Of a stretch of DNA of 64,000 nt, positions 62,930 to 64,000 are shown piece by piece. Location of the stretch: contig NC_134107.1 in assembly GCF_040939455.1 (NCBI RefSeq), positions 16,617,537 to 16,681,536 of the forward strand. The letters are read 5' to 3'. The first letter of the stretch is position 1. Every line of letters begins with the position of its first letter. The stretch comes from Microcebus murinus. Taxonomy: Eukaryota; Chordata; Mammalia; Primates; Cheirogaleidae. Below the pieces are notes generated by a model that was not told the DNA's origin, searched no databases, and saw only the letters and a program-made list of their open reading frames with translations. Both the position numbers and the translations under genes were made by a program.

Positions 62930-64000
62930 TAATTAGGAGAATAATACTACCTGACACGGATGTGGTTAGAAATAAGGTAACAAAGGAGAAGGGTTTGCCC
63001 ACCTAACAGTAGACACATTGTTACACTGTGAAACTTTGGGCTGTGCCAGGCAGGAAGGATGTCAAGCAGTGTCCTATCTACATTCTCATTCAATTGGAAA
63101 TGACAGCGACTCTTACTCTGCAAAGCAAAACCCCTCTTCTACACTCACAGATGAGGCTGGTGAAAAGCAACAAGGAAGAACATCATGCCACCTGGCCAAG
63201 GGCCTTCAGCCACCAGGGGCCAAGGAAACAGGGGCAAGCTCCAAACCTCTGCCCCCAGAGCCAGCCCCTGCCTCCCGCCTTCCTGTCTTTCTCCTTCTCT
63301 CCTTTCACCTTCTGGAACACTTTCTTTTTCTCGGCCTTCACAGTGGAAACCAGTTTGGCTTCATCCGCTTCTTAAGTTTTGCTACTCTATCTGTTGTCCC
63401 AGTTTCGCATCACAAAAGTTCAGAAATTGAGCAATTTCAGGCAGAATTCTCCTCTGTGTGCGAAGGGTAATAAAAGAGGCTTTGAATGATCGTATTCCTA
63501 TTATTTTCCCCTTGCCCGAGGAATCAAATATCCCAACCTAGAAACCAGGACACGTCGGAGGAGGGGCCACAGAACCAGCACCGACAAAGGAAGAACACAG
63601 AGTCCCCCGTTCCTCTGAGGAGGGACCTGAAATCCCTGGTTGCACGTGTGGTTTTTATGTTATGATGAGGAGGAATACAAAATTGTATAGCGTTCTCACT
63701 CCACAGTAGAGTCTCAATCTTCTCAAAATGGCTATTTTTCGGCCTTAACAACATTCAGAAACAGGATTCGCCTGGTATTTTTGCAGGTATTCTTTTTAAT
63801 TGTGTTTTTATCATTAAATAATTCAAATTTATACACAAGAAGGAGTATAATATAATATTTACCACTACCTAGCTTTGTCAATTATTAACTCTCGGCAATA
63901 TTTATTTCACATCCTTTTTTGTAAAAATCTGAGTGATAGATTGAGAGACAGACATACAGATAGACACGTGGATAGATAGATAAATGATTGATAAAAATGC
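62930..64000. other. Intergenic DNA to the window end
   Basis: I see no gene. Three overlapping + strand frames at 63018-63470 (the longest 150 residues) have no recognisable domain. The last 60 bases carry GATA-rich repeats ('gatagatagataaa'). Confidence 0.4.

Noticed and set aside
63018..63470. 150-residue open frame and two overlapping frames, + strand
   Set aside because: Three frames are open at once, a sign of low stop density rather than coding. No domain is seen.

Overview
The window is nuclear DNA from a primate, most likely a strepsirrhine and probably a lemur. The evidence is its repeats. There are dimeric Alu elements of strepsirrhine type ('CCTAGCACTCTGGGAGGCC'; the copy at 62590 carries an extra A-rich linker between its arms). 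There is also a young L1 lineage whose 3' UTR ends in 'TTGTACCCCCATAATATGC' (19500-19760, 40420-40566, 51224-51548). MIR, MaLR, Tigger and hAT remnants supply the older mammalian background. The species call is inference from repeats, not from a database match.

The genes are chemosensory receptors. Two intact intronless olfactory receptor (OR) genes of the OR9 type lie on the + strand at about 2.0-3.0 kb and 9.7-10.7 kb. A third, broken OR9-type copy is at about 27.8-28.5 kb. An intact OR of family-6 type lies on the - strand at about 52.6-53.6 kb. Between the broken OR and the family-6 OR I find a dead vomeronasal type-2 receptor (V2R) gene. It shows as a chain of separate exons on the + strand: an exon 3 remnant ending at 34575, exon 4 at 39094-39303, exon 5 at 41919-42042 and the seven-transmembrane exon 6 at 43823-44726. 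All have matching splice sites and reading phases, but the gene carries at least four in-frame stops and one frameshift. No single long open frame shows this gene.

Region by region: 1-11 kb holds two OR9 genes with sparse repeats. 11.6-26.2 kb is a dense nest of L1 fragments in both orientations, with compound microsatellites, a (GGAA)/(GGGA) array and a hAT element inserted in an L1. 27.8-28.5 kb is the OR pseudogene. 29-45 kb is GC-richer and carries the V2R relic with MIR, Alu, MaLR and DNA-transposon insertions. 48.07-50.45 kb is a nearly full-length Tigger1-like DNA transposon with a decayed transposase. 52.6-53.6 kb is the family-6 OR with an Alu just upstream. 54-64 kb has no gene I can support.

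The intact ORs would each be one receptor of the main olfactory system, expressed one allele per neuron and signalling through the olfactory G protein. The V2R would have belonged to the vomeronasal system and is non-functional here. The gene mix (OR9-type, OR6-type, V2R relic) recalls the small OR cluster at the end of human 2q, but that synteny is only a suggestion.
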